The notes under the pieces: model-generated
Database searches by the model: none
What the model was told of the DNA's origin: nothing
The model's input: the letters and a program-made list of their open reading frames with translations, nothing else
Made by a program: the position numbers and the translations under genes
Assembly (NCBI GenBank): GCA_900316315.1
Contig: ONCK01000006.1
Location: forward strand, 146,163-189,869
DNA: 43,707 bases
Source of the DNA: an uncultured Prevotellaceae bacterium
GTDB lineage: Bacteria; Bacteroidota; Bacteroidia; Bacteroidales; Bacteroidaceae
Direction of reading: 5' to 3'
Shown here: positions 10,880-19,745 of the stretch, piece after piece
Numbering within the stretch: position 1 is the first letter of the stretch
How the letters are laid out: every line of letters starts with the position of its first letter

Positions 10880-11713
10880 ATGATAAGCCACAACCAGATT
10901 AAGGAAATCAAGTCGCTGGGTATCAAGAAATACCGTGATGCCTCCTCGCTCTTTGTAGCCGAGGGCCCCAAGGTCGTAGGCGAACTGTTGGGCCACTACC
11001 CCTGCCGTCTGCTGGCCATGGACGGTGAGGCACAGGCGGCTGTCGCTCTGGCACGCGAGGGACGGCGAGAGCCCAAATGGCGTCTCTTGGCAGACAAGGT
11101 CGCCGCCGGTCAGCCCTGTGTCTCCGTGACAAGCCAGGAGATGGGCCGCATGAGCCAGCTCCGTCAGCCACAAGGCGTATTGGCTGTGTTGGAGCGTCCG
11201 CGCGAGATGACATGGGAGGCCACGCTTCCTCAGCGCGAGCTTTGCCTTGCTCTCGATGGCGTACAAGACCCCGGCAACGTGGGTACCATCCTGCGTCTGG
11301 CCGACTGGTACGGCATTGCCAATGTGCTGATGTCGCCTGATACTGCCGACTGCTTCGCTCCCAAGGTCGTCCAGGCTTCGATGGGGGCTTTGGCCAGAGT
11401 GACTCCCCATATCCTCAACCTGCCCGATATCCTACAGCATCTCGGAGACGGCGTGCAGGTCTACGGCACCTTCCTCGACGGAGAGGATATCTATCACAGT
11501 GCTCTCTCCGCGGCAGGCATCGTCGTGATGGGCAATGAGGGACAGGGCATCCACCACGAGGTGGAGCGCCTTGTCACCCGGCGTCTCACGATTCCGAGCT
11601 ATCCGGTTGGCCGGCCTACCAGCGAGAGTCTCAATGTGGCAGTTGCCACTGCAGTGGTGTGCAGCGAGTTTCGCCGTCGCATGCTGCCGATCAGCCATCC
11701 TATTGACCGATGA
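10880..11713 (+). CDS. SpoU/TrmH-family RNA 2'-O-methyltransferase
   Basis: A 277-residue SPOUT (knotted) methyltransferase that uses S-adenosylmethionine to methylate a ribose 2'-OH in rRNA or tRNA. The N-terminal substrate-binding domain starts ISHNQIKEIKSLGIKKYRDASS and FVAEGPKVVGELL. The catalytic domain shows motif 1 DPGNVGTILRLADWYGI, motif 2 IVVMGNEGQGI and motif 3 SESLNVAVATAV near the C-terminus. I place the start at 10880 (MISHNQ) by comparison with relatives; an ATG four codons upstream (10868) is equally possible. The stop overlaps the next start (ATGA at 11710-11713), showing translational coupling to the glycosyltransferase. The exact target nucleotide is not evident. Confidence 0.9.
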   Translation: MISHNQIKEIKSLGIKKYRDASSLFVAEGPKVVGELLGHYPCRLLAMDGEAQAAVALAREGRREPKWRLLADKVAAGQPCVSVTSQEMGRMSQLRQPQGVLAVLERPREMTWEATLPQRELCLALDGVQDPGNVGTILRLADWYGIANVLMSPDTADCFAPKVVQASMGALARVTPHILNLPDILQHLGDGVQVYGTFLDGEDIYHSALSAAGIVVMGNEGQGIHHEVERLVTRRLTIPSYPVGRPTSESLNVAVATAVVCSEFRRRMLPISHPIDR

Positions 11714-12891
11714 ATATGCTACACTATATCTTCCAAAATCCCCTTCTGCCACTGGCAGTCGTCTCTCTCGTCACGCTCCTCGTCTATATCGCCCTGCGCT
11801 ATCCGCTCTACCGCCTGCCGCATTTCGCGGTAACCCCTCAGGACGGCACTTATGACGGTCCGCTATCAGTCATCGTCGTGACCCACAACGACGGTGCTAC
11901 GCTGCGAGACTGTATTGAGGCGATTGAGGCGCAGCAGTATGCTCCGGGATTTGAGATCATCGTGGTCAATGACAACTCCGATGACGATACGCCCGATATC
12001 ATCAAGCTCATGCAAGGGCGCTATTCCAACATACGTTCCACCTTCACGCCCAGCACAGCCCGTTCGCTCAGCCACAGCAAGCTGGCGGTCACCCTAGGTG
12101 TCAAGTCGGCCCGCTATGACTGGATCCTGCTGACCGATGGCGGGTGCCGTCCCGAGTCCGACCGCTGGATGGCTACCATGGCGGCGCGTATGACGGAAGA
12201 AAAAGACTTCGTGCTGGGTTATGTCAACTTTGCCGCTGGCGGCGGTCTCTGGGGCCGGCGCCTTCGTCTGGGCCGACTGATGGCCCAGCTGAGGTATGTA
12301 CATGCCCTGGGTGTGAAGCAAACACGCCATCCCTTTGGCAGCAGTCATGGCAACCTTGCCCTACGGCGTTCGATCTTCCTCGACGGCAAGGGATTTTATC
12401 CCTATCTCAACCAGCTGGGAGGCGACGACCTGCTGCTTATCAATCATCTCGGACAAGCCGGACGTTGTGCTGCTACGATGGAGCCCGATGCCATCGTGCG
12501 TCAGGCTGTGCCAGCCCTGCACCAGTCATGGCGTACTTATCGTCTCTCTGAGTCCGAAGCCATGCGCCACTTGGACCGCAAGGCCCAGCTGAAGCGTCTC
12601 TACTGGGGGCTGTCGACACTCTGCTACTGGATCTACCTGGTGTCGATGCTGGCTGTCATCGTGTTGCTCCTGACGGAAGGCCTGTATATCCCTGCTGCAT
12701 GTGCCCTGCTCGTGATACTGCTTGAGCAGGCGGCCTCTACCGGGATGCTGACTGCGACGGCCAAGCGTCTGGGCGAGTCGGCCTCATGGCCCAGTTTGCC
12801 GGTCTACACCCTGCTGCAGCCATGCTACACGGCTTACTACAAGCTCGTCTCACGCCGTCACCGCCGCGATCTGCTGCGCGGCGAGAGCTGA
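11710..12891 (+). CDS. Family 2 glycosyltransferase, membrane-anchored
   Basis: A 393-residue GT-A fold glycosyltransferase with an N-terminal membrane segment (residues about 12-30) and two further hydrophobic segments near 305-345. The donor-binding region shows PLSVIVVTHNDGATLRDCIEAI (51-72) and IIVVNDNSDDDT (83-94). The usual DxD metal motif appears as LLTDGG (D143 with Gly145), so the second acidic residue is missing. The segment FGSSHGNLALRRSIF (about 215-229) and the downstream GGDDLLLINHL (about 238-248) are the usual acceptor/catalytic-base region. It is coupled by a 4-base overlap to the RNA methyltransferase gene. It probably works at the inner membrane on a lipid or surface glycan; the sugar and acceptor are unknown. 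Confidence 0.85.
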   Translation: MNMLHYIFQNPLLPLAVVSLVTLLVYIALRYPLYRLPHFAVTPQDGTYDGPLSVIVVTHNDGATLRDCIEAIEAQQYAPGFEIIVVNDNSDDDTPDIIKLMQGRYSNIRSTFTPSTARSLSHSKLAVTLGVKSARYDWILLTDGGCRPESDRWMATMAARMTEEKDFVLGYVNFAAGGGLWGRRLRLGRLMAQLRYVHALGVKQTRHPFGSSHGNLALRRSIFLDGKGFYPYLNQLGGDDLLLINHLGQAGRCAATMEPDAIVRQAVPALHQSWRTYRLSESEAMRHLDRKAQLKRLYWGLSTLCYWIYLVSMLAVIVLLLTEGLYIPAACALLVILLEQAASTGMLTATAKRLGESASWPSLPVYTLLQPCYTAYYKLVSRRHRRDLLRGES

Positions 12892-12997
12892 CGGTAGAAG
12901 GCCTGTCTGACAACAATTTGACGGACAAGAGCGCCCTATACCAATATTAATATGTAATTTTACCGCACATTAACCATTACAATACCTCATAAAACTC

Positions 12998-13657
12998 ATG
13001 GATAACAACACACCCCACTATCTCCTCTCGGTCGCCTATGACCTCTATGTGGACAGCGGCAACGGCGAGCTCATGCTAGTCGAGAAGACCAGCGAGGATC
13101 ATCCTTTTCAGTTCATCACCGGCCTCGGAGCTTGTCTCGACGCCTTTGAAGCCGGTCTGTTGCAGGCCGATAGCGATACCTTTGCCTTCACGGTGCCTGT
13201 GAATCAGGCTTACGGCCCCTTCATGGAGGAGCACGTACTGGAGTTGGAGAAGGAAATATTTAAGGTCAACGGCAAGTTTGACGAAACCCATATCTATCCC
13301 GGCGCCGTCGTGCCGATGACCAATGAGGACGGCAACCACTTTGAGCCCATTGTCAAGGAAGTGCGCGAGGACAAGGTCGTCATGGACTTCAATCACCCTT
13401 TGGCAGGCAAGGACCTGCAGTTTAAGGGCCGCATACTCGACAAGCACGAGGCCTCCAACGATGAGCTGCAAGCCTATCTCAACCGCGGTCAGTGTGACCA
13501 TTGCGGCGACGGTGAAGGCTGCTGTCACGGACATGGTGAGGGCGAAGGCTGCTGCCACGGACATGGTGAGGGCGAAGGCTGCTGCCACGGACATGGAGAA
13601 GGCCACGGCGAAGGCTGCTGCCACGGACACGGCGGACACGATCACTCCAAAGCCTGA
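12998..13657 (+). CDS. SlyD-like FKBP-type peptidyl-prolyl isomerase with Cys/His metal-binding tail
   Basis: A 219-residue cytoplasmic chaperone/isomerase. Residues 1-165 form an FKBP domain with the SlyD-type insert-in-flap: YDLYVDSGNGELM, FQFITGLGACLDAFEAGLLQ and VPVNQAYGPFMEEHV, followed by MDFNHPLAGKDLQFKGRIL. The tail after QCDHCGDGEG is a tandem array of CCHGHGEGEG units with 10 cysteines and 12 histidines, suited to binding nickel, zinc or copper; SlyD tails in Proteobacteria bind Ni and serve hydrogenase maturation. It ends 6 bases before aroC on the same strand. No signal peptide is present. The metal and client are inference. Confidence 0.92.
   Translation: MDNNTPHYLLSVAYDLYVDSGNGELMLVEKTSEDHPFQFITGLGACLDAFEAGLLQADSDTFAFTVPVNQAYGPFMEEHVLELEKEIFKVNGKFDETHIYPGAVVPMTNEDGNHFEPIVKEVREDKVVMDFNHPLAGKDLQFKGRILDKHEASNDELQAYLNRGQCDHCGDGEGCCHGHGEGEGCCHGHGEGEGCCHGHGEGHGEGCCHGHGGHDHSKA
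13517..13639 (+). repeat. In-frame 30-bp tandem repeat encoding the SlyD metal-binding tail
   Basis: Units begin GGCTGCTGYCACGGACAYGG at 13517, 13547, 13577 and 13613. The first two are 30 bases, the third carries a 6-base insertion (Gly-His), and the fourth is cut short before the stop. Each encodes one CCHGHG block. Near identity at DNA level suggests expansion by slippage, so copy number may vary between strains. Confidence 0.9.
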
Positions 13658-13663
13658 TTTGCG

Positions 13664-14752
13664 ATGAATACATTTGGTACGCTTTATCGTCTCACCTCCT
13701 TTGGTGAGAGCCACGGGCCGGCTATAGGAGGTGTCATCGACGGTATGCCCGCCGGTATCAAGGTCGATACTGATCTGCTCCGCCGGGAGATGGCTCGCCG
13801 CCGTCCGGGACAGAGTCAGCTCACCACCCAGCGCAAGGAGGATGACGAAGTCGAGATCCTCAGTGGTATCTTTGAGGGCCTGACCACGGGTACGCCTATC
13901 GGATTTCTGGTGCGCAACAAGGACCAGCACAGTCAGGACTATAGCAATCTGAAGGATATCTTCCGCCCTTCCCACGCTGACTATACCTACTTTGCCAAGT
14001 ATGGTGATGTGCGCGACTATCGTGGTGGTGGACGCTCCTCTGCACGTGAGACTATCAGCCGTGTCGTCGGCGGAGCATTTGCCAAGATGGCCCTGTCGCA
14101 GTTGGGCGTCACGGTGAGAGCCTATACCTCGCAGGTGGGCACGATAGCGCTTGACCCCGACTATCATAAGTATGATCTCTCTCAGACAGAGCTAAACGAT
14201 GTGCGTTGCCCTGATTCCCAAAAGGCCGAGATGATGGCCGAGCTGATTCGCAAGGTACGCAGCGAAGGCGACACGATAGGCGGAGTAATCACCTGCGTGA
14301 TCCAGGGTATGCCGGCCGGAGTAGGGGAGCCCGTCTTTGACAAGCTCCATGCGGCGCTGGGCTATGCCATGCTCGGCATCAATGCCGTCAAGGGATTTGA
14401 GTACGGACTCGGATTTGCCGGTACCCTCCAGCAGGGAAGCGAACAAAACGATATCTTCGTGCCCTCAGCCGACGGCCGTATCACGACCCGGACCAACCGC
14501 TCGGGAGGTATCCAGGGCGGTATATCCAATGGACAGGATATCTACCTGCGGGTGGCCTTCAAGCCCGTAGCCACCCTCCTGCGCGACCAGCCTACGGTCG
14601 ACAAGGAGGGCCGCCCCGTGACCTTCAAGGCCACCGGACGCCACGACCCTTGTGTCTTGCCGCGGGCAGTGCCTATCGTAGAGGCGATGGCTGCCATGAC
14701 GCTGCTTGACCAGTATCTCCAGCAGCGGGCGCGCACCCACTTTATGCCCTAG
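13664..14752 (+). CDS. aroC: Chorismate synthase
   Basis: A 362-residue enzyme that converts 5-enolpyruvylshikimate-3-phosphate to chorismate, the last shared step of aromatic amino acid, folate and quinone synthesis; it needs reduced FMN. Family signatures are visible: [19 protein letters not shown] (about residues 11-29), [20 protein letters not shown], the central [22 protein letters not shown], and near the C-terminus [20 protein letters not shown] and [17 protein letters not shown]. Length is typical. It follows slyD by 6 bases and precedes a secreted hexosaminidase by 45 bases. Confidence 0.98.
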   Translation: MNTFGTLYRLTSFGESHGPAIGGVIDGMPAGIKVDTDLLRREMARRRPGQSQLTTQRKEDDEVEILSGIFEGLTTGTPIGFLVRNKDQHSQDYSNLKDIFRPSHADYTYFAKYGDVRDYRGGGRSSARETISRVVGGAFAKMALSQLGVTVRAYTSQVGTIALDPDYHKYDLSQTELNDVRCPDSQKAEMMAELIRKVRSEGDTIGGVITCVIQGMPAGVGEPVFDKLHAALGYAMLGINAVKGFEYGLGFAGTLQQGSEQNDIFVPSADGRITTRTNRSGGIQGGISNGQDIYLRVAFKPVATLLRDQPTVDKEGRPVTFKATGRHDPCVLPRAVPIVEAMAAMTLLDQYLQQRARTHFMP

Positions 14753-14797
14753 AGCTAAAAGACTTTTATATTACAAACACTTATAAAATATTATAAT

Positions 14798-17146
14798 ATG
14801 TATAGACTGTCTCATATCCTCTCTGCGCTGTGCCTGTCTCTCGTCCCGATAAGCCTGAGCGCACAGCTGCAGCAACTCCACATCATCCCTGAGCCTCAGA
14901 GCATCACGACGCGGAGCGGCCAGTTTGAGCTCACTCCTGCCACCGTCTTTGTCGCTAAGGGCAAGGGCGCCGGCCAGGTAGCCGATTTCTTCGCTCGCAA
15001 GCTCCGCCAGAGTACGGGCTATCCTCTGCCTGCCGCGGCCAAGGGCAAACACAGTGTCATCAGCCTCGCGATCAGCAAGCGGGTGACAGGACAGGAAGCC
15101 TACACGCTCAGCGTGACGTCTAAGGGCGTCAAGGCAGAGGCGGCGACTCCTCAAGGGCTCTACTACGCGATGCAGACCTTCATGCAGCTGCTTCCGCCTC
15201 AGGTGGAGAGCAAGCACGTGGTGAACGCCAGACATTGGACAGCACCGGCTGTGGAGATCAAGGACGCTCCACGCTTCGCTTATCGTGGCGCCCTGATCGA
15301 TGTCTGCCGCCACTTCTTCCCCGTAGAGCAGATCAAGCACCAGATCGATGTACTCTCGATGTACAAGATCAACAACCTGCACTTCCACCTCACCGAGGAC
15401 CAGGGCTGGCGTATGGAGATCAAGAAGTATCCGGAGCTCACCAAGGTGGGCGCTTGGCGTACTGATGACTTTGGCCAGCGCTACGGAGGCTACTATACAC
15501 AGGACGAGCTCCGCGATATCGTCAAGTATGCTCAGGAGCGCTTTGTCAATATTGTACCCGAGCTGGAGATGCCCGGCCATGAGTTGGCCGCCATTTCCGC
15601 CTATCCTTGGCTCAGTTGCCGCAATGTCAAGACGACTCCGCGTCCTGTGTGGGGTGTAGAGGATATTGTCATGTGTCCGGGCAAGGAGACAACCTTCCGT
15701 TTCCTGGAGGATGTCATTGACGAGATGGTGGAGATCTTTCCCTCTCCTTACTACCATATCGGCGGTGACGAAAGCCCGCGCGTAGAGTGGGCCAAGTGTC
15801 CGCTGTGTCAGAAGCGTGCAGACGAACTAGGACTCAAGGCCGAAAAGGGACGCTCACGTGAAGCTCAGCTGCAGAGCTATATCGTCGGACGTATGGAGAA
15901 ATATCTCAATCAGAAAGGCAAGAGCATCATCGGTTGGGATGAGATACTCGAGGGTGGCAATCTCAACAAAACGGCTACTGTCATGAGCTGGCGCGGACAG
16001 CGAGGCGGTATCGCCGCTGCCAAGGCAGGACACCGTGTAATCATGACTCCGTCGCGCGACGGTATGTATCTCGACTATTTCCAAGGCGATCCGCTCATTG
16101 AGCCTTTTGGCATTGGCGGACTCAATACCCTGCAGAAGACCTATAACTACGACCCCATACCGGAGGAAATACGCAAGGCTGGAGCCGCCCCCTATGTGTG
16201 GGGACCCCAGGGTAACCTCTGGGCAGAGTTTATCGATAGCAATGCCAAGCAGGACTATCGTCTCTATCCGCGTATCCTGGCTATTGCCGAGACGGGATGG
16301 ACACTGCAGGAAAAGAAAAACTTCAGTGACTTCCAGCGTCGTCTGGATACCGATGCCAGCGTGCGTCTGGACCTCAATGACGTCAACTATCATATTCCCC
16401 TGCCCGAGCAGGAGGGCGGCAGTTGCGACTATATCGCCTTTGCCGACACTCAGACGGTCGCCTTCAAGACGACGCGTCCGGAGCGTATGGTCTACACCCT
16501 CGACGGCACAATGCCTACGCCTGAGAGCGCTACTTATGACAAGCCCTTCCACTTCAATTCCAGCCAGCTGCTTAAGATCGCTACCGTACTGCCTACTGGC
16601 AAGATGAGCCGTGTGCGTACGATACACATTGAGCGCCAGATACCTTCACCCGCTGTACCGATGGCTGCCGGACAAACTCCGAAGCCCGGACTGAGCGTTA
16701 AGTTGGCTTGGGGAACTTACAAGTATACGGAGGAACTCGCTGCTGTGGAGCAGTGGCAACACAAGACGATTGCCAAGCTGTCAGAACTCAACGAACTGAC
16801 GGAGGTCTCTAAGAACAGACGAAATATCCGCAACTATGCAGCTATCGCTGAGGGACTGATTGATGTACCTCAGGATGGGGCTTATTATTTCCAGGCCAAT
16901 TTCCCCGAAGTCTGGATTGACGGACGCAAGGTTGTAGACAACAATCATGAGCCCATCAGCCATCACTACGCCGGCGGACGCAGTATCGTGCTCAAGGCAG
17001 GCAAGCATCGCCTGCAGATATATTTTCTCGGACACACCGTTGACGGATATTCGTCATACGGTTCCGCAACTGATAATCTCAAGTACAGGCTGGGTGCTGT
17101 CGGTTCGTTCAGCAATGTCGATGACGCCTGGCTCTCACAACTATAG
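14798..17146 (+). CDS. Secreted beta-N-acetylhexosaminidase (GH20)
   Basis: A 782-residue glycoside hydrolase that removes terminal N-acetylglucosamine or N-acetylgalactosamine from glycans by substrate-assisted catalysis. It has a signal peptide (MYRLSHILSALCLSLVPISLSAQ), a GH20 N-terminal domain (about residues 28-150), and the TIM barrel starting RGALIDVCRHFFPVEQIKHQID. The catalytic pair is D324-E325 in HIGGDESPR, with NLHFHLTEDQGWRMEIKKYPEL upstream and GWDEIL and MSWRGQRGG downstream. A C-terminal chitobiase-like segment (ERMVYTLDGTMPTPES) and a beta-rich domain (about 640-770) resembling a PA14-type carbohydrate-binding domain (YYFQANFPEVWIDGRKVVDN, AGKHRLQIYFLG) follow. It probably acts in the periplasm or at the cell surface on host or microbial glycans. 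Confidence 0.95.
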   Translation: MYRLSHILSALCLSLVPISLSAQLQQLHIIPEPQSITTRSGQFELTPATVFVAKGKGAGQVADFFARKLRQSTGYPLPAAAKGKHSVISLAISKRVTGQEAYTLSVTSKGVKAEAATPQGLYYAMQTFMQLLPPQVESKHVVNARHWTAPAVEIKDAPRFAYRGALIDVCRHFFPVEQIKHQIDVLSMYKINNLHFHLTEDQGWRMEIKKYPELTKVGAWRTDDFGQRYGGYYTQDELRDIVKYAQERFVNIVPELEMPGHELAAISAYPWLSCRNVKTTPRPVWGVEDIVMCPGKETTFRFLEDVIDEMVEIFPSPYYHIGGDESPRVEWAKCPLCQKRADELGLKAEKGRSREAQLQSYIVGRMEKYLNQKGKSIIGWDEILEGGNLNKTATVMSWRGQRGGIAAAKAGHRVIMTPSRDGMYLDYFQGDPLIEPFGIGGLNTLQKTYNYDPIPEEIRKAGAAPYVWGPQGNLWAEFIDSNAKQDYRLYPRILAIAETGWTLQEKKNFSDFQRRLDTDASVRLDLNDVNYHIPLPEQEGGSCDYIAFADTQTVAFKTTRPERMVYTLDGTMPTPESATYDKPFHFNSSQLLKIATVLPTGKMSRVRTIHIERQIPSPAVPMAAGQTPKPGLSVKLAWGTYKYTEELAAVEQWQHKTIAKLSELNELTEVSKNRRNIRNYAAIAEGLIDVPQDGAYYFQANFPEVWIDGRKVVDNNHEPISHHYAGGRSIVLKAGKHRLQIYFLGHTVDGYSSYGSATDNLKYRLGAVGSFSNVDDAWLSQL

Positions 17147-17150
17147 AAAG

Positions 17151-17783
17151 ATGGCAATAGACATTAAGGCCAACAAAGAGGAGTTCTGCTCTCTCCTGCG
17201 CTCCACTCAGCGTGACGGCATCGAGTATGTCATACAAGACCTGGAGGAGGACGGCTTCTTCGAGGCACCGGCCTCTGCCGGCCATCATCTTAACGTGGAA
17301 GGCGGTCTCGTACAACACTCGCTCAATACCTACCGCGTGGCTCACATGCTCTGGGAGTACCTGCAGCCGCTTGAGCCCTCTGTCAAGACATCTGTCAAAG
17401 AGGAAAGCGTCATCCTGGCCAGCCTGCTCCACGATGTATGTAAGGCCAATATCTATAAGCCCACCGTCAAGAAGCGCCGCAATGCCCTTGGCGTAGTGAC
17501 TGATGTGCCAGGCTACGACGTGAGCTATCGGCATATGCCTCTCGGTCATGGGGAGAAGTCGGTCATCCAGCTGCTCTATAGCGGTCTGGATCTCCATGAG
17601 GATGAAATGCTCGCTATCCGGTGGCACATGGGTGCCTTCGGCCTCAACCAGTTTGCCTGGGAGGATGTACGTTCCTTTGATGCCGCACGTACGCTATCGC
17701 CTCTTGTGGCCATCATTCAGGCGGCTGACTCTCTGTCTGCAAGCATACTCGAGACAACAGCCGAGGATATCGACCACTTATAG
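17151..17783 (+). CDS. HD-domain metal-dependent phosphohydrolase family protein
   Basis: A 210-residue cytoplasmic protein with an HD-type metal site: H56 in GGLVQHSLN, H94-D95 in LLHDVCKAN, H133 in GHGEKS, H159 in RWHMG and D183 in IQAADSLSA. This order (H...HD...H...H...D) is that of HD hydrolases acting on nucleotides or other phosphorylated small molecules. The start at 17151 lies 4 bases after the hexosaminidase stop; the frame also runs upstream into that gene but without sensible sequence. I do not recognise a specific substrate; relatives in Bacteroidales are usually annotated only as hydrolases. Confidence 0.82.
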   Translation: MAIDIKANKEEFCSLLRSTQRDGIEYVIQDLEEDGFFEAPASAGHHLNVEGGLVQHSLNTYRVAHMLWEYLQPLEPSVKTSVKEESVILASLLHDVCKANIYKPTVKKRRNALGVVTDVPGYDVSYRHMPLGHGEKSVIQLLYSGLDLHEDEMLAIRWHMGAFGLNQFAWEDVRSFDAARTLSPLVAIIQAADSLSASILETTAEDIDHL

Positions 17784-18713
17784 GCCACAGAGCCCTGCAT
17801 CCTCCTCTAGCCGCTCACCTGCGAGCTTACGCGGAGGGCGGAAAACTTGTGCCGTCGGCTTGTTGGCTGAGCTGTTTGCCTGAACATGTGGGCGCATATA
17901 TAGGCAGTTTCCCAGTGCCGTAGGTCTGCAAGCAAAGACTCGCCAGTTGTCTTGCTGTGGTACAGGTTTACGCGCTTGTACTCTCTCGCTCGCTCTCGAC
18001 ACTAGAGGGTTGCTGGATTATTCAAAATGTGTCCGCAAGTCCTATGCGCTTATCCTGTGGCACAAGACAACGATCGATGACGTATCTGATGCAGAGATAT
18101 CTCATTGCGGGTGTCGTTGATGCGGGTAGATGAGAAGGCAAAATGTGCGGATGTGGATTGTGCTTTCCTCAGTCCGTTTGTGTGGCATAGGATAATATGC
18201 GGCTTGTCCCTGAGTGACCGAAATTTGCTTGAAAAATATTTTTCTCTGGACGACGGCGACGGAGCATGGCGAATACCTGTTGAAGTAATATTCTGGAAGT
18301 CAAATATATATATAAATTCCTCTGCTCGTCTGGCTGCTACAGTGATACATGATGCAGTTGATTGTAAACTAAGGGCAAGGGACTTCCAAATGTCAGGCTT
18401 CAGAGTGGCCTCGTGTCCTGTCGGAGTCCTATGACTGCAAAAAATAAATACGTAAAATTATTGCTTAAACAGAGAATATTTTAAATTTTAACATTTTTGA
18501 GTTCCTTTTTATTACAGGAACTTCTACATTTGCAATGTAAAGATAGAAATTTGAGCGATTGAAAGTGATTTCTGTTGTAAATCCATAATTTGTGGATTTC
18601 TCCATCACGCCAGAAACGTCCGACCAACGGCTGTGACAGTTTACTCTATAAGGGTAAAACGGGAATTAACATGAGAGAGAAAACATTATAAAAGGAAACG
18701 AAACGATACGATT
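17784..18713. other. Intergenic region upstream of kdgK
   Basis: About 930 bases. A 109-codon plus-strand open frame (18105-18434) exists but has no recognisable family or initiation signal. The right third is AT-rich and carries the candidate kdgK promoter and two inverted repeats. No riboswitch fold was recognised. Confidence 0.6.
18496..18532 (+). promoter_or_regulatory. Candidate kdgK promoter with an inverted repeat in the spacer
   Basis: TTTG (18496-18499) and TACATTTG (18525-18532) resemble -33 and -7 elements but with a 25-base spacer, longer than usual. The spacer is filled by an inverted repeat, AGTTCC (18500-18505) and GGAACT (18517-18522). A second inverted repeat, AAATCCA/TGGATTT (18579-18599), lies in the presumed leader. 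The layout suggests an operator. Confidence 0.45.
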
Positions 18714-19745
18714 ATGCCAGTAACACAGAGAATAATAACATTTGGCGAAATATTGATGAGACTGTCGACTGTCAATAGTGCGAGATGGACACAGAGTCGT
18801 ATGTTTCAGTTGGACTATGGTGGTCCGTCGTCCAATGTAGCAGCTAACCTCGCACTATGGAACCACGAGGTGAGGTATGTGACCAAGCTTCCTCCGAATG
18901 ACTTCGGCGATTCGGCCATTAATTATCTGAGAGGATTTGGCATCGACTTGGACTATATAGCACGCGGCGGCAGTCGTATGGGAGTCTATTTCGTAGAGCC
19001 AGGTGTAGCCCTGAGACGCGGCAGAAGGATTTATGATCGTGCTCATTCGTCTCTCAGCGAGGCGACTGCAGATGATTTTGACTTTGATGAGATTTTGAGA
19101 AATGGAGCACTCCTTTTCTGGTCGGGCATGACGGCTGGCATCTCGCAACAGGCCTCAGAACTTATCAAGACTGCATGCGAGATTGCCAAACAATATGGTC
19201 TGACCGTGGTCTGCGATCTCAACTATCGTAAGCAACAGTGGTCTCCTCGTGAGGCACAGCGCGTCATACGTCCGTTGATGCAAAACGTGGATATATGTAT
19301 AGGTAGCCGGGATGACATTGAAAATTGTCTAGGCTATGTAATAGAGCCCAATGAGCAGACCGGTGAGCTAGACGCTAAGAGCTATGAGACGGTGTTTCAC
19401 CGTATACAGCAGGAATTCGGATTTAAATATATAGCTACGACTCTGCGCAAGGAGTACTCGGTATCACACATAGACTGTAAGGCGATACTCTATGACGGCA
19501 AGGATCTCCTTGAGTCACAAAACTATGATATCAATCCTATCTTGGATCGTGTGGCTGTCGGCGATGCCTTTACCTCTGGCCTCATCCATGGCCTGCTTAC
19601 TCAGGTGTCAACACAGCGGGCGCTGGAGTGGGCCATTGCTGCTTCTGCATACAAGTATACAATATCGGGTGTCATCGATCGTGTGTCCGTCAGCGAAGTC
19701 GAGACACTGATTGCCGAGCACAATGCCAACATGATATTGCATTAG
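18714..19745 (+). CDS. kdgK: 2-dehydro-3-deoxygluconokinase-like PfkB sugar kinase
   Basis: A 343-residue ribokinase/PfkB-family kinase, best matched to KdgK, which phosphorylates 2-keto-3-deoxygluconate from uronate (pectin, alginate) breakdown. Recognisable parts: ITFGEILMRLSTVN at the N-terminus, LDYGGPSSNVAANLALW (substrate-binding Gly-Gly region), VVCDLNYRKQQW (about residues 164-175) and IGSRDDIENCLG. The PfkB signature 2, usually GAGD, is AVGD (residues 281-284), keeping the catalytic base D284 but altering the anion-hole glycines. No aldolase, isomerase or uronate gene adjoins it, so the usual kdgA partner must lie elsewhere. Upstream operator-like repeats suggest regulation. Confidence 0.82.
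   Translation: MPVTQRIITFGEILMRLSTVNSARWTQSRMFQLDYGGPSSNVAANLALWNHEVRYVTKLPPNDFGDSAINYLRGFGIDLDYIARGGSRMGVYFVEPGVALRRGRRIYDRAHSSLSEATADDFDFDEILRNGALLFWSGMTAGISQQASELIKTACEIAKQYGLTVVCDLNYRKQQWSPREAQRVIRPLMQNVDICIGSRDDIENCLGYVIEPNEQTGELDAKSYETVFHRIQQEFGFKYIATTLRKEYSVSHIDCKAILYDGKDLLESQNYDINPILDRVAVGDAFTSGLIHGLLTQVSTQRALEWAIAASAYKYTISGVIDRVSVSEVETLIAEHNANMILH

Noticed and set aside
18105-18434. 109-codon open frame in the kdgK upstream region
   Set aside because: No recognisable domain and no promoter or start context; amino acid composition looks random.
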